This document shows, piece by piece, positions 55,206-64,000 of a DNA stretch of 64,000 nt. Below the pieces are notes generated by a model. The model was not told the origin of the DNA and made no database searches. It saw nothing but the letters and a program-made list of their open reading frames with translations. The position numbers and the translations under genes were made by a program. Each line of letters starts with the position of its first letter. Position 1 is the first letter of the stretch. Source of the stretch: Eremomyces bilateralis CBS 781.70 (lineage: Eukaryota > Ascomycota > Dothideomycetes > Eremomycetales > Eremomycetaceae); NCBI RefSeq assembly GCF_010015585.1, contig NW_022985072.1, positions 1,378,438 to 1,442,437 on the forward strand, given 5' to 3'.

Positions 55206-58200
55206 GGTGATGCCTGTGGGGAGAAAAATCGGTCGGAGATGGCTATGCCAGCATTGGGGTGGTTACGGGTGATTTCGCCTGACGTTGAGAAGCTTTCGGC
55301 TGTACCGGAACCGATTTCCCCGTGGTTATTCGTCCTGAGGGACGTCGAGATAGGCAGATTGAGGCTCCTGGTTGACTTTGAGGTCGTGGAAGAACCTGGG
55401 CACCTGGTGGATGGAGCGGGGCGGGGGCGTGGGTTACAAAGCTGCCCCTTGGGTAACCCTGAGGGTGTCGGGCGACACGGTCAGCGACGGAGAAGATAGC
55501 TGTCAGGATGAGTCAGATAGCGACGTTGTCGATGGGAGGGGGTCAAATGGAGAGTGGATGGGTGTCGGGCGATAGCACCAGGGAGATATGGAGGATTATG
55601 GACGATGGAAAAGAAAGGTTGACATGCAACAAGTAGTCAGGCGTAGAAGAGAGATCCAGTGAGGAGGTTAGGACGGGGAATAGTTTGCTGATTTGCTAGT
55701 GGCTCCTGGTAGTTGGTAGTTGGAGGCGAGTGAACGAGGGAGATCGGAGGATCAGAGGTTCAGAGATCAGAGAGAGTTTAGTGCGGACAGTGGAGAGTTC
55801 CTAGTTAGTAGGGACTTGAGGGAATGGACTGGACTGTGCTCGGCAGTCAGGTGGTGTGTGTGGGCAGTGGGAGGTGGGTGGTCTGGTGGCTGTTAGAGTC
55901 CGCAAGCTTATTAATCCTGTTCAGCAATAAATGTGAGCCATCTCAACACACTTAACAGTTCGCATTTAACAGCTTGAATTCTCCAGAAGGGGTTATTAAT
56001 ATTGTAGAGTGAGATATTGGATTGGAGCAGAGCATCGCCAATCGTGGTTGGTGGTAACGTACTTTGGGGTGTAGAGTTAAACTAACTATAAACTGCAGTA
56101 ATTACTAGAGACCTCCGCTTACTCATGACCGTCTAGCATGGAAGTAGCAGCGTATCGCCCCTATGAACTCGTCGCATATCCCATAGGAAATCCGATCTAT
56201 TTGTCTGGAAATGGCTGGATTGTTATATACAGGCTTAAATAGCCTCAATACCTACTGCATAGAAGGAGAACATAAGGTATGGCATAGAGATTAACTTACG
56301 AGTCTCGAGTATCAAAACCCGTTAAGGCACAGGGCACAAAGGCGCTAAGGCATGGAGGCACAAAGGCTCCAAGGCACACAGGCACCAACAACGCCTTACC
56401 TTACCTACAGCTAAGCCTTGGGTCCAGACTCTGATGGCCTCCGCCTTCCTCCGCTCCGCCCTGACCGTCTCTCCTCTACGCTCGTTTCAAATTTCCAAAA
56501 TTCAAACGGCTTGAAAGTCTGAAACTGCATTTGTATATATCCAGTCCCATCAAGATCCACGAGTCCAGGCCCTTCCATGTTTAGGAAAGGTGGTGTCCGA
56601 CTCCGGGTCGCACCAGACGGGGGTGCCCCTGAGGGGGTGGCAAAGCCGACGAAGGAGGACGCAGCAGAACAGATGACAGAACAACAGAAGACCGGCCTGG
56701 AGCATCGGAGATTCACAGGTGGCGGGTACAATATCAATAGCGGGCCCCTCCCGAACCCCGAGGGCGGAATTCCATGTTTGAGTTGTGCTACTGTGCCTCG
56801 TCCAGTCCGTGACAGCTTGGACAATGGGAGGTTCATATGGTTTGGTTATTGCTGTAATTCTTAGAGGGATGATACGGAGCGATGAAATCACTCAGGCACT
56901 TCTCAGTTCCCCTTCCAATAAAGTCCCTCATCCCATTGTCAATAGTTGCCGAACATCCTAACTCTGCTCGCGGCTGACCCGGAGACGGTTACACACCCCT
57001 CTCTTAGCGACAGGAGAATTCTTCGGCGGGGCTCAACGTAGCCATAGTCATAACTCATACCAACGCCACCGCCTAAATGCCTCCCTCCCGCCTCTCACCC
57101 ACCAAAGCCTCAACGGTCACCAATAAAGCACCTAGCATCTACAAATTCCCAACCCTCGGATCCCTCCCCTCCCTCCCAGCAATCCAGCGCCCCTTTCCCT
57201 AATTCCCTTCCGTAATTGACGTCGCCTTCGCCACTCTTCCCACGCCCATCACGCCCCTAAAATCTCCATGAAACATGTTTGGCATCCAAAGCGGCCCATC
57301 GCACGGTCGATCCGCGTCCTTCGCGTCGGGTCGACCGCCTTAGTTCGCGGAGATCGGGTCGTCGTGGCGCGCTCGTCGCAATAATCGCCAGCCACGGCGA
57401 TTGCCCGCTAATACCCAGCCGGTCGAAACGCCCATCTGGCATCTCCACTGGTCGCCGCGCTATGACAGGCGGTTGGCGATGATTGGCGCGCTCAGTGCGC
57501 GGGACCGTTTGTCGAGAAAGATGCCGTCGTGCTTCCGGATGCCTGGTCGTTCCAGTTGTCAGTTGTCAGTTATCTAAGGCGTTTTGGCACGCAAACATCT
57601 GAGGAGATGACACGACCGGATGTGCAGGCCCGTCGCACGAGTCTGGTTGATAGCTGTCAATATGTATGTTGTCGTTTTTCCGAATTACGCGCAACTGCCG
57701 CAAGTGTCACGGGCAAGATTAGACCCGAGTCGAGACTCGAGCAAGTCCAGACCCGGGATCAGGAATGGGGATCTCTGGTCGGCTTGTGAATTGCGATGCA
57801 GACGACTGGCGCTGGTTGGTGGCTGGCTGTCGCTCGAGACGAAAGGGGAAATGATCGGCGAGTTGGGGACAGGGTTCTAGCAGCTCAGGGTAGCACTGCA
57901 GGAGTATCAGAATTCATATGTCTCTCAATCCTCAGTGAGAGTCTCAAACTCTCAATTGGGTTATGCGAGGTATCGATACTAGAAGACCTGCGTAGTGGCG
58001 TAGAGCGTCTCCTCTATCATCCCCTTTATCCTTAGTAACACTGCCTTATCCCCCCAATCCACTGTTTCCGTCCTCCTTAATGGAGATCTTCGTCTATCAG
58101 TTTCAGGTTCTTGATGATCCAAAGACATAAACCAAGCCGTTTTCGCTCTTCGTAGCTACTTCGCATATCTCACTCGCGTAATTCGTCCATTGTAGTACCC

Positions 58201-58925
58201 AATGGATAAATGTTAAGCACCAGCTGCTTCTCGCCTAAGATGTCCCTTTCCATTCCCAGGATCGGCTTGGTGATCGGTACCTACCACACCTATCCAATGA
58301 AACCTCCACTGCCGTGCTCGCTTCCGGACATGGCGACTGGCGAGACTGATGGATTTCCCCATCACCAACAGGCGCCAGTCCGCCCCCCAAATCCGGACGC
58401 AGGGAATGTGCTATGGCCTATGGATGCTCACGACAGTCTAGGTGACCTTGGCTGCGCGCTGCCGTGACCCTATGATCGACGTACCGTGACCGCGATACAA
58501 GAGTGACAAGTGACCTCACCCGCGACACGTCCGAGAATAATCGAGTCAGTCCGGCAGTGTGGCAGCGGAGAAAGGTCGATCGTAATCGAATCGTGCCCGT
58601 GGCGCGCGGTTTCAGGCCCCTGGATGACGTCAAGCGAGGAGGAGGGGGGATTTCATAAAAATGTTTCGACGCGGAAGTTTCCCAAGGGGCTGGGACGCGT
58701 TGTGGTTTGTTGATGGGATTGGCGAGATGGGTGCTTGGAGTGAATCTGCATGACGAGCATGCGCTGATGCGAAGTGACGAAAGGGCGTTCTCGAGCCGCT
58801 CAGTGTGTGCTACCGAAGAGTGAAGCAGGAGTAATCCAACAATTCAGTCATATGAGTAGGTATATGGAACTAAAGCAGCCTCGAGGGAATTCCAAAATCT
58901 TCCAAGACTTCCCCTCCGCTCTTCC
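55206..58925. other. nikA promoter and leader, then gene-poor stretch
   Basis: About 3.7 kb. The first kilobase is GA-rich on the plus strand, that is CT-rich in nikA orientation, as expected for its leader. At 56334-56392 a decayed direct repeat of an AAGGCAC(A) unit occurs about six times. Frames 56411-56836 (reverse) and 56577-56864 (plus) overlap on opposite strands and neither can be preferred. A 41-codon ATG frame at 57076-57201 has no match. No gene is supported. Confidence 0.4.
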
Positions 58926-60827
58926 TCATGATCTCTCCCCCTTCTCCTCCGCCAACCCCACCACATCTACCCACGCCCCCGCCCTCTGCCGTCCCCCTTC
59001 CCACCCCTCCCTCAGCCACCCCTCCCCATCAAACCCCCACCGAATCAACTCCTCCTCTGCCCCCCACTCCCCCATCCCCATCAACCCTACCGGGATATCC
59101 CCCTGCCCCGTCCCCGGCGCCACATACCCCACCGGCATCGACAGCGCCGGACACCCCGTGAAGTTCGCCAACCACACGTACTCCATGTTCCGAATACTCC
59201 GATCCCCATCGCTCACCCCGTCGCTCAGATCCCCATCCCCAATCGCCCACCCCGCCAGTGGCGTCGTCGGAGTCACGATGATCAACCCCGGATGCGCGCG
59301 GTACAGATGCGCCAGATGCTGCATCAGCGCGTTTCGCACCCGCTGCGCCGCGAGGAGGTCCTGCGCCCGCGCCCGCCCCGCCACCGCGAGCAGCACCCGG
59401 TTCGCAGGCGTGAGGTTCGTGGCCCGCGCGCTGGGGAACCCCGATGCTATCTCCGAGAGGATGGTGATCGCGTGCGCCTGCCCGCCCTCGACGAGGAACG
59501 GGATGCTGATGTCGACGAGCGAGTAGCCCTGCTGGCTGGTCATGTGGTTGAGGGCGGCCTGGCAGACGTCCCGCACGGCGGGCTCTGCGCGGTCGAACCA
59601 TGGCTTATAGATGCCAAGGAGCTTGCGTGGGGGGTCGTGGGGGCGAGCGGGGGGGAGGAAGGTGGAGGAAAGGGAGTGGGAGGGATCGGGAATGGCCATG
59701 ACGCGGTAGGCGACTTCGAGGTCAACCATGTTGGCGGCCATGGGGCCGGCGACGCTGTTGGATATGGCGAGGCTGGCGGTCGGACGGATGGAGACACGGG
59801 AGTGGGAGGTCTGAATAAGACGTAAGTCATCACGTGTTGTAAGGAGTCGCGGAACGTACTTTGAGGCCGTAGATACCGCAGAACGAGCTGGGGATGCGGA
59901 TCGAGCCGCCTCCATCGGCCCCGAGAGCGATAGGGATCAACCCGGCGCCGACCGCATATGCGCTTCCGCCTGACGAGCCGCCGGTGTAGAAGTCCGGGTT
60001 ATGAGGGTTATGAGGGGTGCCGTGATTCGGGTTGTTGTTTGTAGTATCTACACCGCCGTCAGTCTGAGTCTTCAAGTAGCTGAACGCATTCTCCTACCTA
60101 ATCCGATCTCATGCATGCTCAACTTCCCCACCACAACCGCCCCCTCCTCCTCCCACTTCGTCACGCAATAACTCGTCGCGTCCAGCGGATGCGTGTGGTC
60201 GTCCTTCGTCCCTAAGCACCGCGTGTACCCTTTCAAGTCCACCTCATCCTTCACCGCGACGGGCACCCCATCTAGGATCCCAATCGGCGTCCCCGCTTGA
60301 TACCGCTTCGTCGCCTCCTCCGCAGCCTTCCGCACCAACTCCACCTTCGTATCCATCCATGCGACGGAGTGGCTCGTCGGTTCCTCCACATCGCGTCGAA
60401 TCAACGGGAGCAGCGCCTCGGCGACATCGGTGGGGGTGAATCTCCCCTCTGTGTACGCCTTGTGGAAGTCCAAGACCGAGTAATACCTCCCGGCGCCCGC
60501 ATCCGCCTCCACGGCACCAAACTCACTCGGCCGCGTATACGTCCCCGTCTCGACCGTCGCACTCGCATCTTGCGCCGCCGGGATGACAGTAGGGTCGAAC
60601 CGGCACTCGACCGCATCCAACCCCTTCACCTCCTGCAGGCGACTGAACCCGTTGCTGTTGTAGAGGAATTGCTGGATCGCGCCGACGGAGGTGATGAGCG
60701 AGGCGCCATATCGGAGGAGGAGACCGCGGACGACGGGGTTCGTGCCGGGGGGAGGGGCGGAGAAGGGCTGGTCGGTCGCGACGGCGGGGGGGTAGTGGAT
60801 GAATTGGCGGGTTGGTGGAGAGGACAT
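58926..60827 (-). CDS. Amidase-signature family hydrolase
   Basis: Three exons (60827-60098, 60047-59860, 59810-58926) with introns of 50 and 49 nt encode 600 residues. The amidase-signature Ser-cisSer-Lys triad is complete: Lys193 in [13 protein letters not shown], the cis-Ser pair 268-269 in [10 protein letters not shown], and the likely nucleophile Ser292 in [20 protein letters not shown]. The last third contains [19 protein letters not shown] and the substrate-lining [13 protein letters not shown]. There is no signal peptide, so it is probably cytosolic. Family members release ammonia from amides, and this one resembles the long fungal glutamyl-amidotransferase-A/FAAH-like group, but substrate cannot be read. 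The insert [20 protein letters not shown] at the exon 2 start is the expected NPxxPxxxxGGSSGG loop with a short Asn/His/Pro expansion. Confidence 0.92.
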
Positions 60828-61408
60828 CTTTGGAGAAGGGTGGTGGAGGTGTGTATAGGGACGACAGCTGGAGTTGAGATGCGGGACTTCAAGGTTGTCA
60901 CTTGCATGTGATACTTGCAGTCTGGGGCCCTTCAATCCAATACCACGGCAAGGTATGTAATAGAATAGTAAGAAATTTAGAGGTGGATTTTGGAAGTTAG
61001 TTCCTAAACCATATTAGAACTTCGTATGAGCTTGAAGACGGAGAGCGGTGGCATGTATATAACATGGATTCCTGATGCTGACTTAATACGGCACTGGTAT
61101 GGGCTACTACGATGCCTTATATCGCCTTGGCCATGAATTATCAACGCTCAACCCATCACGGAGTGCAGTGTAGTGTATTAGGACACAAGGATCGAGTGGA
61201 TTGTTCCCCTGACAGTACTATGTGTCCATATTCAACATGCTATCTAGCTACGCTTGTAAAAGACGCCTGAACAAGAACAAGTCGTGAGCTCTCCATACAC
61301 GATGATTTTCATACCCTCCACACCTACACCAACCCTTCTTCTCTCCTTGTTGAGCCAGCGGTAGAAGCAATTCCCACCTCGTACTTGTCGTGATCGGATT
61401 CCTCGCGT
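60828..61408. other. Intergenic between amidase start and BAP31 stop
   Basis: Both neighbours lie on the reverse strand, so this holds the amidase promoter and the BAP31 3' flank. No coding sequence is seen. Confidence 0.5.
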
Positions 61409-62197
61409 CTAGCGATCTTTCTTCGGGGCCTCGTCCTGAGGAGAAACTTGATCTCCCATCCGGTTGTATTCACGAGACAGGCCCTCCATCTGCTTTTTGA
61501 GGGCTTCAATGTCCCGGTCCTTCTTCGACAGCTCCTTCTTCAAGCGGCCGATGTCTCCAGCTCCCGCCGCATTGTCGAGACGCTCGGAATCCTTGGACTT
61601 GAGGGCGTCAGGGTCTCCTTTCATCCGCTTGACCTCGTCTTCCAAACGCAGGATGTCGAGGATGAAGATGTAGGTGCGGTTAAGGATTAGGGAGAGGAAG
61701 AGGGTGAAGCCGCAGAGGTACATGTTGCGTTGGGAGTAGAATTTGCGGGCTTGGACTTCGAGACGCTCGGTTCCGACAACACTACTTTCGTTAATATCGA
61801 GACATCTCAAGTTTCCCGGCTTTGTCCTTACCTTGCACGTTCGTTGCCATGGGTGAAAGAGGATACTTCCATTTGGACTCGGTAGACACGGTTGACGCTG
61901 TCGACGAAGAGGATGAGAATGAATATGAAGGTAATCTGAATCTCGTTAGCTCTGCCATTGCGTCGTTTGGTCCTCTTATCGTACCTTCAAGCCATATTGG
62001 AGCCGTGCTATGAGTGGACTTTCCGATAAGAACGTGAACATCTTTCGCTTCAACGAGTATGGCATGGGGACGATCAACAGCATGAAGAGGACCATCTCTG
62101 CCATCAGCAGGAGGAAGACCTATTAAGGTGTTAATCGGACGTTGGTCGCTGTACACTTGAACCGAATACAACGTACAAGACTGTAGTAGAGCGTCAT
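61409..62197 (-). CDS. BAP31/Yet-family ER membrane protein
   Basis: Four exons (62197-62177, 62119-61985, 61935-61832, 61784-61409), including a first exon of only 7 codons, with introns of 57, 49 and 47 nt, encode 211 residues. The product starts MTLYYSL and runs into VFLLLMAEMVLFMLLIVPMP, with further membrane segments TFIFILILFVDSVNRVY and NMYLCGFTLFLSLILNRTYI. A cytosolic coiled coil follows (LEDEVKRMKG to LKKQMEGLSREYNRMG), and the protein ends in KKDR, a KKXX-type ER retrieval signal. BAP31/Yet proteins sit in the ER membrane and aid export and quality control of membrane proteins. The TERLEVQARKFYSQRNMYLC block, spanning the last junction's downstream side, is the family's best-conserved segment. 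Divergent with dus3. Confidence 0.93.
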
Positions 62198-62921
62198 CTT
62201 GCCCAGGTCAGGACCTCTGAGAAGAAGTCTGGATGAGAAGTTGCTGTACAAAAGGGCACAAAATCTTGTGCTTAAGTTCAGAGAGGAATACACAAAGGTA
62301 TTTCAAGGACAGCTTTCGGAATATTGCAAGTGAGATGAAGGACAGGTGTTTATAAGAGAAGTTGAAGTGTGAGGCTTGGTTTGCAAAGAAGGATCACGTT
62401 GCTCTCTCCATGGTCTCTGTGTGTTTACGTCACTTCCAGTCTGATCACTCAGTCAAACTCTCCAGTGTTTTCAGGGGTGCTAGTCAATCAGCCAATCAGC
62501 TGTTGATTTACAGAACCTTACCTATTCTGCAGGGTATTACTTAGTAAGCCAGTATTCAAGACATGGCACCTTGGCATAAATATGAAGAAGTGAATATGTA
62601 TTCGGAATAATATTCCAGGTGAATTTATTCTAGGAGATAATTCGTCTCCTAGTTAGAAGTTCAGGTGAAGTTAAGCGGGCAGTCATCTATTGCTCAATTG
62701 CTACTGTTCAGCTTGCTAGCCCCATCAACGCTTCGCCTCTCGCCCCTCCATAAAATTTTGACGAGATACGCAATTCTTTGCAGCTCTCACATGCAGTTAT
62801 TACTGGCGGCATTTATTCTCTACGACTGGTATTTTAGGCCGAGCGTTTAAATCATTCTTAATTTCATCCACGGGGCCTCTCCGATAAGAAACCCCATCAT
62901 CGCCTCCCTAACGTAGCAACG
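62198..62921. promoter_or_regulatory. Divergent promoter of BAP31 and dus3
   Basis: The 724-bp gap between divergent starts holds no gene. Two CCAAT boxes (AGCCAATCAGC, about 62486-62504) are spaced by one short turn and could bind the HAP/CBC complex. A perfect 8-bp-arm hairpin lies at 62630. Confidence 0.45.
62630..62652. repeat. Perfect inverted repeat, 8-bp arms with 7-nt loop
   Basis: CTAGGAGA at 62630-62637 is exactly complementary to TCTCCTAG at 62645-62652. It lies midway in the divergent promoter, so it could be a dimeric factor site or a short hairpin; chance is not excluded. Confidence 0.6.
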
Positions 62922-64000
62922 ATGGAAAATGAATCCGTCGATCACCCTGTCTTGCCAAAAGTCACTCGCGCTACGCATGGTTTGGACTCGGAAGTTCAAG
63001 AATCACCGTCGAAACGGGCCAAATTGGACAATGGAGTCTCAAACAATGACCCCAATCCTGGAACCCAACGTGAACCTGCTCCTAGAGAGAAGGGCGTCGC
63101 GCCGGTGAAAGCAGAGTACGCCCTCCATTGCCTAAAGTCATGGCAAAGCACAAATTAACTATTAGAATAGATACCTGATCTTCCCGAAACCGGAAGAAGG
63201 AATAGTCAAAGGCCGTCAAGCTGACGATGATGCCGCCGAGCTCACGGGCAACCATGAAGTGGAGCGGCATCGAGGCGAGAAGCCCCCGGCCAAGAAAGAC
63301 AAGAAGTTCAAAGATAAGAAGTCTAAAGACAAGGGGCAGAACAAAAGCCGCAAATTCGGCAGCTCACACGATGCGTTGAGGCTTTGCACCACAAGAGCGT
63401 TGTATCCCGAGTTCTCCCCTCGAGAGTGTCCTTTCGGAGAGAAGTGCAAAAACGAACACGATATCAGGAAGTACCTCGCCGAGGGAAGGCGTGGGGACCT
63501 AACTACCTTCGACGGACAGTGCCCCTTGTTCGATGAACTCAATTTCTGTTCCTATGGCTGGAAGTGCCGGTTTGTTGGATCCCACTCGAGCGAACGGACG
63601 TTAGAAGACGGGAGAAAAGAACTCTATCTAATCGACAATCGTACCGAGGAGGCCAAAAAAGCGACATCTACCGAAGATCATGAGCATGGAATCGTCAATG
63701 TCATCCCCACACAGTCGCGATTCGACCTGTCACGAAAGCGGCTCAAGACTGAGAAATCGGACATTTATCTGCAGTATCTCTCCGGCCTTGCGGACTGGAA
63801 CGAAATCCGAAGAGAGGGCGGGAAGGGGCCGGCAGATGAAGCGTCGGAGAATGGCGACGCGGAGAAGGCCGAGATCGAGGACAATCGCGCGACATACAAG
63901 GAGCCACCGTTCCGAGCGTCCGAGAAGAGGAAGCTTTATTACGGAACCGAGACGCCGATTCTTGCGCCATTGACGACCCAGGGCAACCTACCATTCCGAA
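62922..64000 (+). CDS. dus3: tRNA-dihydrouridine(47) synthase DUS3, N-terminal part
   Basis: Exon 62922-63115, a 55-nt intron, and an exon from 63171 to the window edge give 341 codons without a stop; the gene continues to the right. DUS3 reduces U47 in the variable loop of tRNAs. The N-terminal region is Lys/Glu-rich with nuclear-localisation-like KRAKL and KKDKKFKDKKSKDK. Two CCCH zinc fingers follow (CPFGEKCKNEHD, then CPLFDELNFCSYGWKCRFVG with a final His), which bind tRNA. The catalytic TIM barrel is just starting with KLYYGTETPILAPLTTQGNL-PFR at the edge, matching the family's first beta strand. The FMN-binding and catalytic Cys lie beyond the window. Confidence 0.93.

Noticed and set aside
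56411-56864. Overlapping frames on opposite strands upstream of nikA
   Set aside because: Each could be coding but neither has a domain, splice signal or start context that decides; not called.
1-64000. tRNA genes
   Set aside because: Looked for GGTTCGAATC-type B boxes. The match near 52880 lies inside nikA coding sequence and lacks an A box and acceptor stem; no other candidate was found by eye.

Overview
The window reads as a chromosome segment of a filamentous ascomycete, most likely a eurotiomycete close to Aspergillus or Penicillium. The reasons are genes split by short (47-83 nt) GT-AG introns with CTAAC/CTGAC-type branch points, long untranslated leaders, and a fungal gene set: a group III HAMP histidine kinase, URC4, a fungal L-aminoadipate-reductase relic, YPQ and MUP-type permeases, and a Pho85-cyclin-like start. 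Gene models were spliced by eye. Most multi-exon models were checked by requiring the summed exon length to be a multiple of three and the family alignment to continue across each junction.

Layout. 1-93: first codons of a cyclin gene running off the left edge, behind a gene-poor stretch to about 5.8 kb. 5.8-10 kb: an accessory-looking patch with a decayed LYS2-like pseudogene and an intact 691-aa protein carrying a HAE/CxxC zinc-deaminase signature. 13-16.7 kb: a small two-exon gene, a 14-bp tandem repeat and an auxilin (UBA-TPR-J) gene. 19.4-27.3 kb: URC4 (uracil catabolism), a vacuolar PQ-loop transporter, an acyl-CoA dehydrogenase, a Pro/Tyr-rich unknown and two possible small genes. 27.3-38 kb: gene-poor, with a 396-bp MITE-like element bearing perfect 39-bp terminal inverted repeats, one sugar-phosphate/nucleotide-sugar-type transporter and a decayed APH-kinase pseudogene.

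38.4-49.6 kb is dense: UDP-glucose dehydrogenase with an overlapping 4-codon uORF, GTR1 (Rag GTPase of TORC1), a WW protein, YAR1 (Rps3 chaperone), a MUP-like permease and a 739-aa unknown. 51.1-55.2 kb is nikA, the six-HAMP hybrid histidine kinase. 58.9-64 kb holds an amidase, a BAP31 homologue and the start of DUS3, which runs off the right edge.

Several genes belong to nutrient and nitrogen handling (URC4, YPQ-like, GTR1, MUP-like, amidase). The shared GTR1/WW promoter carries three head-to-tail GATA sites, which fits nitrogen control, but no cluster logic is evident and the genes look like ordinary neighbours. I saw no tRNA, rRNA, CRISPR array or retroelement. The most unusual objects are the deaminase-like protein, the MITE, the two pseudogenes and the small genes that are only visible after splicing.
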